The position numbers and the translations under genes are program-made. The notes under the pieces are model-generated. The model had not been told where the DNA came from. It ran no database searches and saw nothing but the letters and a program-made list of their open reading frames with translations. Shown here piece by piece: positions 1 to 6,415 of a DNA stretch of 23,010 nucleotides (the stretch's first letter is position 1; each line of letters starts with the position of its first letter). Origin of the DNA: a virus; the IMG/VR virus record IMGVR_UViG_3300009149_000300, positions 1 through 23,010 of that record, one strand, 5' to 3'.

Positions 1-1
1 C

Positions 2-478
2 AGTGAGCTGGAGTTTATCACTAATGAAGGAGTGAGCGAGGCCGAATCCTATAAATTAGGTGATAAATGGTCTCATGACTTTGACTATGATGGTATGTTA
101 GAAATGGGATCTAAAGCGAAAGTATCATGGGGTGCCAAAAAACTTCAGAAGTTACAAGATTCATTTACTGATGTAAATTATCATAGCGAATCACAAGGTC
201 TAGGCATTGCTATCGATTATATAGAGGATGGTGATAAAAAAGGAGCAGTTTATTATATGGACATGTTTAATGATGCATGTAAAGCCTCATTGGGAGAATC
301 AGAATCAGTCAATGAAGGCAAACAAGATTATTCTGCTAGATATGACGGAGTAGATATTAATTTGAAGAATGGTTATAAGTATCTTAAAGACCATGAATTA
401 GAAGATTTATATACTAAAATTGGCAAACTTCTTAAAGGAAAGACAACGATGGCCAAAAGAGTAGATGTAGTCTTTTGA
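2..478 (+). CDS. Putative internal head protein, 5' end outside window
   Basis: The reading frame is open to the left edge, so the true start lies outside the window; a GTG at 32 is in frame but is probably internal. The visible N-terminus reads SELEFITNEGVSEAE, close to the FxxFLNEG / FxQFINE peptides at the starts of other small proteins here and to T4 capsid-targeting peptides cut by the gp21 protease. A second such site, ESVNEGK, lies in the C-terminal third and may separate two small domains. The rest is a soluble, charged protein with no family I recognise. A stop at 476-478 is followed by about 40 bases of leader for the Hc1-like gene. I infer that it is packaged in the head and processed; the function of the mature product is unknown. 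Confidence 0.6.
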   Translation, partial: SELEFITNEGVSEAESYKLGDKWSHDFDYDGMLEMGSKAKVSWGAKKLQKLQDSFTDVNYHSESQGLGIAIDYIEDGDKKGAVYYMDMFNDACKASLGESESVNEGKQDYSARYDGVDINLKNGYKYLKDHELEDLYTKIGKLLKGKTTMAKRVDVVF

Positions 479-520
479 ATCAGTAAACAAAAACAATCCG
501 ATTAAACTAAATTATTATTT

Positions 521-697
521 ATGGAAAAATACGAAGAAATTAAAAAATTAATAGCTCTTGTTGACGATGATGTAGAAAGATTTTACAAAAAAGGCAATAA
601 AGCAGCAGGAATCAGGATACGTAAATCTATGCAAGAAATTAAAAATTTAGCACAGGAAGTACGTGTACATGTACAAGAAACAAAAAATAATCTCTAA
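521..697 (+). CDS. Histone H1-like (Hc1 family) small DNA-binding protein
   Basis: This 58-residue lysine-rich protein starts MEKYEEIKKLIALVDDDVER and then contains FYKKGNKAAGIRIRKSMQEI followed by KNLAQEVR. The core KGNKAAGxRxRK followed by a helical LxxLxxExR stretch is what I recall of the short Hc1-type histone H1-like proteins common in Bacteroidota. Such proteins bind DNA non-specifically and help compact the nucleoid. In a phage it could compact or protect phage DNA, or interfere with the host nucleoid; this is inference. It sits alone between the putative internal head protein and the clamp gene, with an AT-rich leader and no Shine-Dalgarno sequence. It is likely acquired from a host of this group. 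Confidence 0.7.
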   Translation: MEKYEEIKKLIALVDDDVERFYKKGNKAAGIRIRKSMQEIKNLAQEVRVHVQETKNNL

Positions 698-717
698 ACT
701 AATTTTATTTCATTACA

Positions 718-736
718 TATAAGGACTAAACAAATC
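718..736 (+). promoter_or_regulatory. Conserved leader element upstream of the clamp gene
   Basis: The sequence CATATAAGGACTAAACAAA (717-735) lies 10 bases before the clamp ATG. An almost identical element, CATATAAAAACTAAACAAA, precedes uvsX at 6998-7016; 17 of 19 bases match by eye. It may be a promoter or translation-initiation element shared by replication genes, distinct from the TATATAAACC boxes ahead of structural genes. Confidence 0.4.
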
Positions 737-745
737 CTTAAAAAA

Positions 746-1507
746 ATGAAAGAAATTACATTTACTAAAATTGATGGTCGCGAGCTATCATCATTTGTCA
801 AAAAGTTATTACCAATTGACAAATTTATTTTTATGAAGATCGGAGGTGACAATACTATGTCATCTGTTTATCTACCAGAACGAGATGCTGTTAAACTAGT
901 AAAGCAAAATACATCTGATATTTTTGATGGTCATGTACCAGATCAAGTAAAGGTCAGCTTTTATAATGGTACAAAAGTAGTTGATGCACTATCACATTTT
1001 CATGGTGACATTAATGGACGTATAAAATACAGCGACATTGATGGTGAGCTAATGGCTAGTGATTTTATGATTGAAAATGAAGATCTTACTATTAATTTAG
1101 CTTGTTCAGATCCTAGTCTTTCTTTTATGGAAATGAACAAAGAAGAAATGTCACGAGCATTTAGTACTGATTCTAGTTTATTTCAATTTGATCTTTTAAC
1201 TACACAAACGGATCGTATTAAATCACTTTTTTCTTTAGATAAAGACGAAGAGGTTTTTACAATTTATGCTAAAGATGGTAACATTAGAGTAAAGGGTACT
1301 TCATATGATTCAATAGTATGTTCACATAACATTGATAACACTGATATAGTTAAAGAAGATTTATCAGTAGTTATTTATAAAAAATATCTAAATTTATTAG
1401 ATAAAGAAAATTATCAAGTAATTGTTTGTTCTAATAAAGTAGTTTTTAAATCTCTAGATACTGATACGGTACTTACCGTTGCAGTAGCAATGATGACCGA
1501 AGATTAA
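746..1507 (+). CDS. 45: DNA polymerase sliding clamp (T4 gp45-like)
   Basis: This 253-residue protein fits a T4 gp45-type sliding clamp (T4 gp45 is 228 residues), the ring that tethers the polymerase to DNA and also activates late transcription with gp55. Supporting features are the overall size, the alternating strand-rich pattern, a central hydrophobic FQFDLLTTQTDRIKSLFSL segment, and a C-terminal half (EVFTIYAKDGNIRVKGTSYD, then NYQVIVCSNKVVFKSL) typical of the repeated clamp fold. Context agrees: polymerase, UvsX, helicase and gp46/47 follow on the same strand. The start is the ATG after the A-rich sequence CCTTAAAAAA. A factor-independent terminator follows 24 bases after the stop, so it probably ends its own transcription unit. 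The family is moderately sure from sequence alone and stronger with context. Confidence 0.75.
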   Translation: MKEITFTKIDGRELSSFVKKLLPIDKFIFMKIGGDNTMSSVYLPERDAVKLVKQNTSDIFDGHVPDQVKVSFYNGTKVVDALSHFHGDINGRIKYSDIDGELMASDFMIENEDLTINLACSDPSLSFMEMNKEEMSRAFSTDSSLFQFDLLTTQTDRIKSLFSLDKDEEVFTIYAKDGNIRVKGTSYDSIVCSHNIDNTDIVKEDLSVVIYKKYLNLLDKENYQVIVCSNKVVFKSLDTDTVLTVAVAMMTED

Positions 1508-1531
1508 ATAATATTTTGTTTGATAGGATTT

Positions 1532-1557
1532 GGCGCTTTACTCATAGGCGCCTTTTC
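1532..1557 (+). terminator. Rho-independent terminator after the clamp gene
   Basis: GGCGC (1532-1536) pairs with GCGCC (1548-1552), and the stem can extend inward by a T-G and a T-A pair. It is followed by TTTTCT. It stands out in an AT-rich gap and separates the clamp gene from the homing endonuclease. Confidence 0.75.
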
Positions 1558-1612
1558 TATGCGTAAACAAATCTCTTTCTGAACTAAGACTAAAACTAAT
1601 GCTTAACTCCAA

Positions 1613-1620
1613 TATATAAA
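1613..1620 (+). promoter_or_regulatory. TATATAAA box before the HNH gene
   Basis: TATATAAA ends two bases before the HNH start codon. It matches the late-type boxes seen ahead of structural genes here, but the very short spacing and the AT-rich DNA make this weak. Confidence 0.25.
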
Positions 1621-1622
1621 AT

Positions 1623-1838
1623 ATGAATTGGAGAAAGATACACGATCAAATAATAAACAGAGCTAAAAATAGACTTTTAGAAGGATATTCAGAAAGACAT
1701 CATATTACACCAAAATGTATGGGTGGAACTAATGATAAGGAAAACCTAGTACACCTGACAGCTAAAGAACATTTTATCATACATAAGATATTAGTAGAAC
1801 TATATCCAAATGAAAGAGGTTTAGTATACGCAGCGTAA
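1623..1838 (+). pseudogene. HNH homing endonuclease, N-terminal part, interrupted by insertion
   Basis: The 71-residue reading frame holds a complete HNH core: ERHHITPKCMGG (residues 24-35), then NDKENLVHLTAKEHFIIHK (37-55), with H26/H27, N41 and H50 the likely HNH metal and catalytic positions. Phage HNH homing enzymes of this kind usually continue into NUMOD3 DNA-binding repeats. Here the frame stops at GLVYAA, while the missing continuation ([13 protein letters not shown]..., then NUMOD3 repeats) starts 1.3 kb downstream at 3161. The gene is therefore split by inserted DNA. Whether the 71-residue fragment still cuts DNA is unknown. The original enzyme probably targeted the neighbouring polymerase gene, where split genes and homing endonucleases often occur together. 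Confidence 0.8.
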
Positions 1839-3158
1839 ATCGAATATGTTAAATTGGCGACCTTAAAAAGACACCAGACCGAATGGCAAAAGAAACTCAA
1901 AACAAAAAGCTTACTGAGGCTAAAAAAAATAAAAAGGATGAGTTCTACACACAGCTTTCAGATATAGAAAGAGAATTAAAACACTACAAAGCGCATTTTA
2001 AAGATAAGGTTGTTTACTGTAACTGTGACGACCCACGAGTGAGTAATTTCTTTCATTACTTCTCTTACAATTTTGAAAAGTTAGGCCTGAAAAAGCTTAT
2101 TGCGACTTGCTATAAAAATCAGGACATGGACTTGTTCAGCCAAAACAAGTCAGAGCAAGCCATCTACTTAGAATATGATGGAGACAAGAATGGAAACTTT
2201 GTACCTGACCCAGATGAAATAGGCATAAAGCCATTAAATGGTGACGGAGATTTCAGGAGCAATGAAAGTATTGAGTTATTAAAGCAAGCCGACATTGTAG
2301 TAACCAATCCACCATTCTCACTTTTCAGAGAATATGTCGCTCAACTTATTGACTTCGATAAGAAGTTTGTGATTGTTGGACATCAGAATGCCACGAAAAA
2401 CACCGAAATATTTCCGTTAATAAAGGATAACAAACTTTGGCTGGGATATGGTTTTAAAGGAGGCGCTGGCCATTTTATAAATAAGCATTACCAAGATTAC
2501 GCTACCGCTGGTGATCACAAAGAAGGCATGATTAGAGTTTCGGGTGTGGTTTGGCTTACCAACTTAGAAATCTCCAAACGGCATGAAGATTTAATACTGT
2601 ATAAAGCCTACAATGTAGAAGATTATCCAAAGTATGATAACTATGACGCGATTAACGTGGATAAAGTCGCAGACATTCCAGTTGATTTTAAAGGTCACAT
2701 AGGTGTTCCAATTACATTTTTAAACAAATACAATCCTGAGCAATTTGAAATAATAGGACTTGGACAAGGGAATTTGTACCGGGAATTTGCTCCAAATGGT
2801 CTAAGCCAAAAATTTGTTGACGATTATTATAAGGCTGGAAACACAGGTTTAATTAAAGCAGACCACCCAATTCTAGGTTATTACGACAATAATGGCAAGG
2901 CTACGATACCATTCATGAGAATCATTATTAAGAACAAAAGATTATGAACATAGAGCTTAAAGAAATTACGGTTCGTGAACTCACCAATCAATATGTGGAT
3001 AATGAAGAAAACGGGGTCATCGGCTTTGGTGGTAAGCTGGATATTCGTCCTCCGTTTCAACGAGAGTTTATTTACGGAGAAAAAGAACGAAACGCGGTAA
3101 TTGATACCTTAAAAAAAGACTTTCCATTAAATGTAATGTACTGGGCTGTTCGGGACGT
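1837..3158 (+). other. Inserted host-like segment (methyltransferase plus DUF262 fragment)
   Basis: This stretch separates the two parts of the HNH/NUMOD3 gene. Hand counts of single 60-base lines inside it gave about 40 to 47% GC (lines 1981, 2461 and 3001), against about 30% for a line in the nearby polymerase gene (4081). It carries a complete EcoRI-type adenine methyltransferase and the first 70 or so residues of a DUF262 protein, cut off in mid-domain. No transposase, inverted repeat or target duplication is visible at either end, so it looks like illegitimate or nuclease-associated recombination. The edges are estimates to within about ten bases. Confidence 0.7.
1883..2947 (+). CDS. EcoRI-type adenine-specific DNA methyltransferase
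   Basis: This 354-residue protein belongs to the EcoRI methylase family, which transfers methyl groups to adenine N6 in a restriction site. Seen in the sequence: an N-terminal KKDEFYTQLSDIERELKHY stretch (residues 17-35), DKVVYCNCDDPRVSNFF (41-57), and the catalytic motif TNPPFSLFREY (141-151, NPPF type), followed by KKFVIVGHQNATKNTEIFPL. The length is normal for the family and the gene looks intact. The next gene, a truncated DUF262, overlaps it by ATGA, a pairing that suggests capture from a host restriction-modification locus. Its GC content is higher than that of its neighbours, indicating recent transfer. In the phage it could protect DNA from a cognate host nuclease. The recognition site cannot be read from the sequence. 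Confidence 0.9.
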   Translation: MAKETQNKKLTEAKKNKKDEFYTQLSDIERELKHYKAHFKDKVVYCNCDDPRVSNFFHYFSYNFEKLGLKKLIATCYKNQDMDLFSQNKSEQAIYLEYDGDKNGNFVPDPDEIGIKPLNGDGDFRSNESIELLKQADIVVTNPPFSLFREYVAQLIDFDKKFVIVGHQNATKNTEIFPLIKDNKLWLGYGFKGGAGHFINKHYQDYATAGDHKEGMIRVSGVVWLTNLEISKRHEDLILYKAYNVEDYPKYDNYDAINVDKVADIPVDFKGHIGVPITFLNKYNPEQFEIIGLGQGNLYREFAPNGLSQKFVDDYYKAGNTGLIKADHPILGYYDNNGKATIPFMRIIIKNKRL

Positions 3159-3171
3159 TCATGATGACTAA
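2944..3171 (+). pseudogene. Truncated DUF262 (GmrSD-like) protein, N-terminal fragment
   Basis: The 75-residue frame starts by overlapping the methyltransferase stop (ATGA) and contains GKLDIRPPFQREFIYGEKER and then [12 protein letters not shown], the typical start of DUF262 domains such as those of GmrSD-type restriction enzymes. The family normally continues with the DGQQR nucleotide-binding motif and several hundred more residues; here the sequence leaves the family right after YWAVRD and stops at DVHDD. All catalytic parts are missing, so it is a fragment. The break coincides with the right edge of the insertion, where HNH-gene sequence resumes in another frame. Confidence 0.8.
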
Positions 3172-3643
3172 TATGGCTAACACAAAAAACAAAAGACAAA
3201 AGAGGCAGTATAATATTTGTTCAGCTGAATACGAAAGGTTAAAGGAATCTTATAGTAAAGTGTTAAGTAAGAATAAGAAAGGTACAATACCGTGGAATAA
3301 AGGTATTCCAAGAACTGAAGAAACTAAACGGAAGATGATTGAAGCACTGAAAGGTAGAGTACCATCTTTTAAAGGTAAGAAACATTCAGAAGAAGCTAAA
3401 CGAAAGATAAGTGATAAAAACAAAGGTAATAAATACAGAGTAGGTATGACTCACTCTGAAGAATCTAAAAAGAAAATGAGTGAAGCAGCTAAAGGAAGAG
3501 TTTCACCAAATAAGGGTAAATCGTTATCTGAAGACACAAAACGAAAATTAAGCATAGCTGCTAAAAACAGAAAGAGGAGACCACACACTGAAGAAACAAA
3601 ACAGAAGATGAGAGCAACTGCACTTAAAAATAAAAATAAATGA
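3161..3643 (+). pseudogene. Homing endonuclease C-terminal part with NUMOD3 repeats
   Basis: This 160-residue frame is the continuation of the HNH gene at 1623. It opens with [13 protein letters not shown] and [16 protein letters not shown], the usual linker after an HNH core, and then has about four to five NUMOD3 repeats of the form (H/R)(S/T)EE(T/S/A)K(R/K)KM or KI, with KGR/KGK turns between them. NUMOD3 repeats bind DNA in homing endonucleases. It has no catalytic HNH residues of its own. Its stop overlaps the polymerase start (ATGA at 3640). The ATG at 3161 may not be a true start, since the frame became a separate unit only because of the insertion; it could still be translated as a DNA-binding fragment. 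Confidence 0.75.
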
Positions 3644-4761
3644 TAGACCAAGTCGAACTAGAAAAGGTAAAAAGAGAAGCTGATCAGTATTTCGCCTTCG
3701 AGCAAGCAATTAAGTTAATGCTCAATTCAATTTACGGTGCTTTTGGTAATGAGTATTTTTATTTTTTTAATGTAGATATTGCCGAAACTATTACACTACA
3801 GGGAAAAGATGCCATACTTTATACTGAAGAATTGGTTAATAAGTACTTTAGAGAATTTTGGCATAATGATAAAGCTACTCATGCTAAAATGGGCATAGAG
3901 GTTACAGAAAAAGTTAAAGAACCCATAGGTATTTATATTGATACCGATTCAATATACATGAAGTTTGATGAAGTAATTAAAAATACAACATGGGCTGGTT
4001 CTGAAAAAGATTTTATACTTAAATTATATGAAATCAGATTAAAGGAATTTATTGAAAAAATTATGCAAAAATATGCAGACACTAATAATGCAGAAAATTA
4101 CCTTTCTTTTGAATTAGAGTCTGTAGCAAAAAATGCGATCTGGTTAGCTAAGAAAAAATATATGCAAAATATTGTTTGGAAAGATCCGGATTTGCATTAT
4201 GATGATTTAAGTAAAATTAGTGCTAAAGGTTTTGAAATTATTCAATCTTCAGCACCTTCGTTTGCTAGGGAAAAATTAAAGCACTTAATTACTTATATTT
4301 TTTCTGTTGATGACGTAAATATGCAAGATTTTGCTAATTTACTAAAAGATATTAAGCGTGAATTTAAATTAGCAAACATTGACCATATTGCTGAATCTAA
4401 AAAAGTTAATAATTACCAGAAATATATTGTTAATGATAGAGAATCATTTCAAGTAGGATCCAAATGTCCAATAGGAGTAAGATCTGCAGGATACCATAAT
4501 TACTTGCTGAATAATTCACCACATCGTAAAAAATATAAACCTGTAGGAAACGGCGAAAAATTAAAAATGTATTACACAGTTGATAAAGCATGTGATACAT
4601 TTGCATATTCTCCAGGTGAATATCCATATGAATTTGCGCCATCTATTGATTATGATGCTCAATTTGAAAAGGTAATATTAGATCCAATTAATAGAGTGTT
4701 AAAGGTAATGGGATTTAAGCAATTCAATCGTAGTTTAATTTATACAAACGGTCTCTTTTGA
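3640..4761 (+). CDS. 43: Family B DNA polymerase, C-terminal part (split gp43)
   Basis: The 373-residue protein holds the C-terminal palm and thumb of a T4 gp43-type polymerase. Motif B is [13 protein letters not shown] (residues 25-37; K25, N29, Y32, G33) and motif C is YIDTDSIY (99-106, with catalytic D101 and D103). A later AKKKY matches the KxY motif that contacts the primer-template. The exonuclease domain and motif A (DxxSLYP) are absent, and nothing like them lies upstream in this window. The polymerase is therefore split just before motif B, and the N-terminal partner must be encoded elsewhere. The homing endonuclease immediately upstream suggests how the split arose. The halves would need to associate for activity. 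The C-terminus ends NGLF, perhaps a clamp-binding tail. Confidence 0.9.
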   Translation: MIDQVELEKVKREADQYFAFEQAIKLMLNSIYGAFGNEYFYFFNVDIAETITLQGKDAILYTEELVNKYFREFWHNDKATHAKMGIEVTEKVKEPIGIYIDTDSIYMKFDEVIKNTTWAGSEKDFILKLYEIRLKEFIEKIMQKYADTNNAENYLSFELESVAKNAIWLAKKKYMQNIVWKDPDLHYDDLSKISAKGFEIIQSSAPSFAREKLKHLITYIFSVDDVNMQDFANLLKDIKREFKLANIDHIAESKKVNNYQKYIVNDRESFQVGSKCPIGVRSAGYHNYLLNNSPHRKKYKPVGNGEKLKMYYTVDKACDTFAYSPGEYPYEFAPSIDYDAQFEKVILDPINRVLKVMGFKQFNRSLIYTNGLF

Positions 4762-4782
4762 TAAATAGATAAAGATAATCAA

Positions 4783-5280
4783 GTGAGATTTTTATTTATT
4801 TTATTTTTTCCTTTATTTTCATTTGGTCAATGTATACTTGATGATCAATTAACAGTTAACCCAGTTTCTGCTACATATCAACCTGGTGATGTTCTTACTT
4901 TTACTTATACGATTAATAATTATCAAGGACTTTCTACTAATTGGTTACACGGTATTGCAGTAAACTTAGGACCCGGTTGGGTCGGTGTTAATCCACTAGG
5001 TAATCCAACTAATAATACAGGTACTGGATTGTGGCTATGGGTTAATACGGTGACATCATCAGCTAATGGAAACATTGTTAACAACCCTGGTTGGTTTTAT
5101 GACACAGCTTCCGGTGGTTTTTTAGACGGGGATCCTGGTAATAATTGGGGTGATGGTATGATTGGACCATGGACATTTCAATTTCAAGCCACTGTTGGTG
5201 ATTGTCCACCTGGTAATAATGGAGATATACTTAATTTAATTGTTGAAAATTATGCAGATGGTGTGATATATAAAGTATAA
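4783..5280 (+). CDS. Secreted protein of flavobacterial type
   Basis: The predicted start is GTG at 4783, because it gives a clean signal peptide, MRFLFILFFPLFSFG, with likely cleavage before Q16. The mature part (about 150 residues) is rich in Asn, Gly and Trp and has the pattern DVLTFTYTINNYQG, NWLHGIAVNLGPGWV, GLWLWVNT, NNWGDGMIGPWTFQFQATVG. This resembles beta-rich domains I associate with large secreted or surface proteins of Flavobacteriia, but I cannot name the family. It has no sorting domain of its own. It is the first gene of a compact cluster with capsid-targeted proteins and two more secreted proteins. A late-type TATATAAA box lies inside its 3' end for the next gene. It presumably acts outside the cytoplasm of the infected cell; its role is unknown. 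Confidence 0.65.
   Translation: MRFLFILFFPLFSFGQCILDDQLTVNPVSATYQPGDVLTFTYTINNYQGLSTNWLHGIAVNLGPGWVGVNPLGNPTNNTGTGLWLWVNTVTSSANGNIVNNPGWFYDTASGGFLDGDPGNNWGDGMIGPWTFQFQATVGDCPPGNNGDILNLIVENYADGVIYKV
5267..5274 (+). promoter_or_regulatory. Late-type promoter box before the capsid-targeted gene
   Basis: GTGATATATAAAG matches the box before the portal gene (GTGATATATAAACC) except in the last bases. It lies 20 bases before the ATG at 5294. Confidence 0.45.
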
Positions 5281-5293
5281 AAATATATTTAAA

Positions 5294-5575
5294 ATGAAAC
5301 TACTACCTACTAATTTCGAAGAATTTCTTAACGAAGGTGCATCTAAAAAGAAAGTAGATGCTAATGTAATAGCTGATAGAATGATGGACGCCAATTTAGG
5401 AGGCCATTATTTATTACGTAGATATGCTGAGGAAGTACGAGCACTTAAACGAGTATCTGAATATGATGTAGATCAAATCGTACCAGATCATCTACCAGGC
5501 CATCTTATTTACGGACTTTTTAAAGAATCAGTTAATGAAGCAAATGATATAGATCGTAACACGAAAGGTTTCTAA
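5294..5575 (+). CDS. Putative capsid-targeted internal protein, 5' part of a frameshifted gene
   Basis: The N-terminus MKLLPTNFEEFLNEGASKKK resembles the capsid-targeting peptide of T4 internal proteins (MKTYQEFIAEA), with a predicted gp21-type cut after FLNE. The next 60 or so residues form a small helical domain (VIADRMMDANLGGHYLLRRY, then EVRALKRVSEYDVDQIVPDH). The frame ends LFKESVNEANDIDRNTKGF. Immediately after, in another frame, the sequence continues SKDELFKESLNEAKEIELGG up to 5774. Removing one base near 5567-5568 would join the two. The joined product, about 160 residues, would have two nearly identical cleavage sites (LFKESVNEA and LFKESLNEA) between its two domains. The frameshift may be real, programmed or a sequencing error. 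Confidence 0.6.
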   Translation: MKLLPTNFEEFLNEGASKKKVDANVIADRMMDANLGGHYLLRRYAEEVRALKRVSEYDVDQIVPDHLPGHLIYGLFKESVNEANDIDRNTKGF

Positions 5576-5576
5576 A

Positions 5577-5774
5577 GATGAACTTTTTAAAGAATCACTT
5601 AATGAAGCTAAAGAAATAGAATTAGGTGGTATTAAAGCAGAACGATTTGAAAAATCAGGTATTGGTGGATGGAAACTTACTGTAGGTTCGGCCTTAGGAA
5701 GAGGTACACAGGTAATTATGATACCGGATTCCACTGGGACAAAATTATTTCAGTTTTTACACAAAAATACATAA
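5577..5774 (+). pseudogene. Out-of-frame continuation of the capsid-targeted protein
   Basis: This frame has no good start codon of its own; the first ATG lies about 40 codons in. It reads DELFKESLNEAKEIELGGIK, then a compact domain (RFEKSGIGGWKLTVGSALG, GTQVIMIPDSTG, LFQFLHKNT) ending at TAA 5772-5774. The beginning repeats the end of the previous frame (LFKESVNEA), so the two belong together as one protein with a tandem cleavage site. The next gene starts 4 bases after the stop. It is called broken because a one-base shift is needed to express it. Confidence 0.6.
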
Positions 5775-5777
5775 ACT

Positions 5778-6077
5778 ATGATTACAACATTCAATAGTTT
5801 TTTGAACGAAGGCAAATCATCATGGGGTGGTATGCAATTTACTGTAACTTCTTTTGTAGATAGAGATGGTATGTATATTTCATTTATTCCAAACAGTAAA
5901 ACGTTAGATCTAACAAGTACTGAAAGTTTAGCAGAACGAGTAAAAGATAAATTAGATACAAAGATGCCACTATTAGCATCAGCACTAGAATATAAATCTG
6001 ATCATCATGCAGCAGGTTTAATATTTAAATTAAATCAATATGATTTAGCTGATGCTGTTATAAAAGGTCTTAAATGA
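5778..6077 (+). CDS. Putative capsid-targeted internal protein
   Basis: This 99-residue protein starts MITTFNSFLNEGKSSWGG, again a short helix ending in L-N-E before Gly, the pattern of a gp21-type protease site after a capsid-targeting peptide. The mature part, about 88 residues, reads MQFTVTSFVDRDGMYISFIP, then two helices around ESLAERVKDKLDTKM and a strand, a small alpha-beta domain I cannot assign. Its stop overlaps the next start (ATGA at 6074), so it is co-translated with a secreted protein. A weak TACATAAAC box precedes the ATG. I infer packaging in the head and delivery with the DNA; activity unknown. Confidence 0.6.
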   Translation: MITTFNSFLNEGKSSWGGMQFTVTSFVDRDGMYISFIPNSKTLDLTSTESLAERVKDKLDTKMPLLASALEYKSDHHAAGLIFKLNQYDLADAVIKGLK

Positions 6078-6415
6078 AAAAAGTATTAATTACAATATCA
6101 TTCTTTTTATCGGCACACACCGTATTTTCCCAAGCCTTACCATGTCCTCATTTTATATGTGAACAAGACCCTAACTTAACAACATACACCGTAACTAATA
6201 CATTCGGATCTACTTATCAATGGGTTGTTGCTGGTGGTAATATAGCATTAGGTCAAGGTACTAATTCTATTGAAGTAGATTGGTCCGGTACATTACCCGG
6301 TAATTATCAAGTTGAAGTGACAGAAACTGATATTAATGGATGTATTGGAACGCCTGTTTTATGCGATATTACAATTAACCCAACTCCTGTAACTGGAGTA
6401 ATAACACACGATTAA
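6074..6415 (+). CDS. Secreted PKD-like domain protein
   Basis: The protein (113 residues) starts with a signal peptide, MKKVLITISFFLSAHTVFS, likely cut before Q20. The rest is one PKD-like beta-sandwich domain of the kind repeated in Bacteroidota surface proteins: STYQWVVAGGNIALGQGTNS, then IEVDWSGTLPGNYQVEVTET, NGCIGTPVLCDITINPTP. Domains of this type normally occur in chains within very long proteins; here a single one stands alone. The start overlaps the preceding capsid-targeted gene (ATGA) and its stop overlaps the next gene (TAATG), so the pair with the T9SS-domain protein at 6415 is almost surely co-translated. Four cysteines could form disulfides outside the cytoplasm. It may bind the partner protein or a cell-surface ligand; this is inference. 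Confidence 0.75.
   Translation: MKKVLITISFFLSAHTVFSQALPCPHFICEQDPNLTTYTVTNTFGSTYQWVVAGGNIALGQGTNSIEVDWSGTLPGNYQVEVTETDINGCIGTPVLCDITINPTPVTGVITHD

Noticed and set aside
1837-3158. Insertion sequence or transposon
   Set aside because: No transposase, terminal inverted repeats or target duplication can be seen at the edges of the inserted segment.
3640-3760. Split intein as the cause of the split polymerase
   Set aside because: No C-intein block ending HN before Cys, Ser or Thr is present at the start of the polymerase part or in the NUMOD3 frame.
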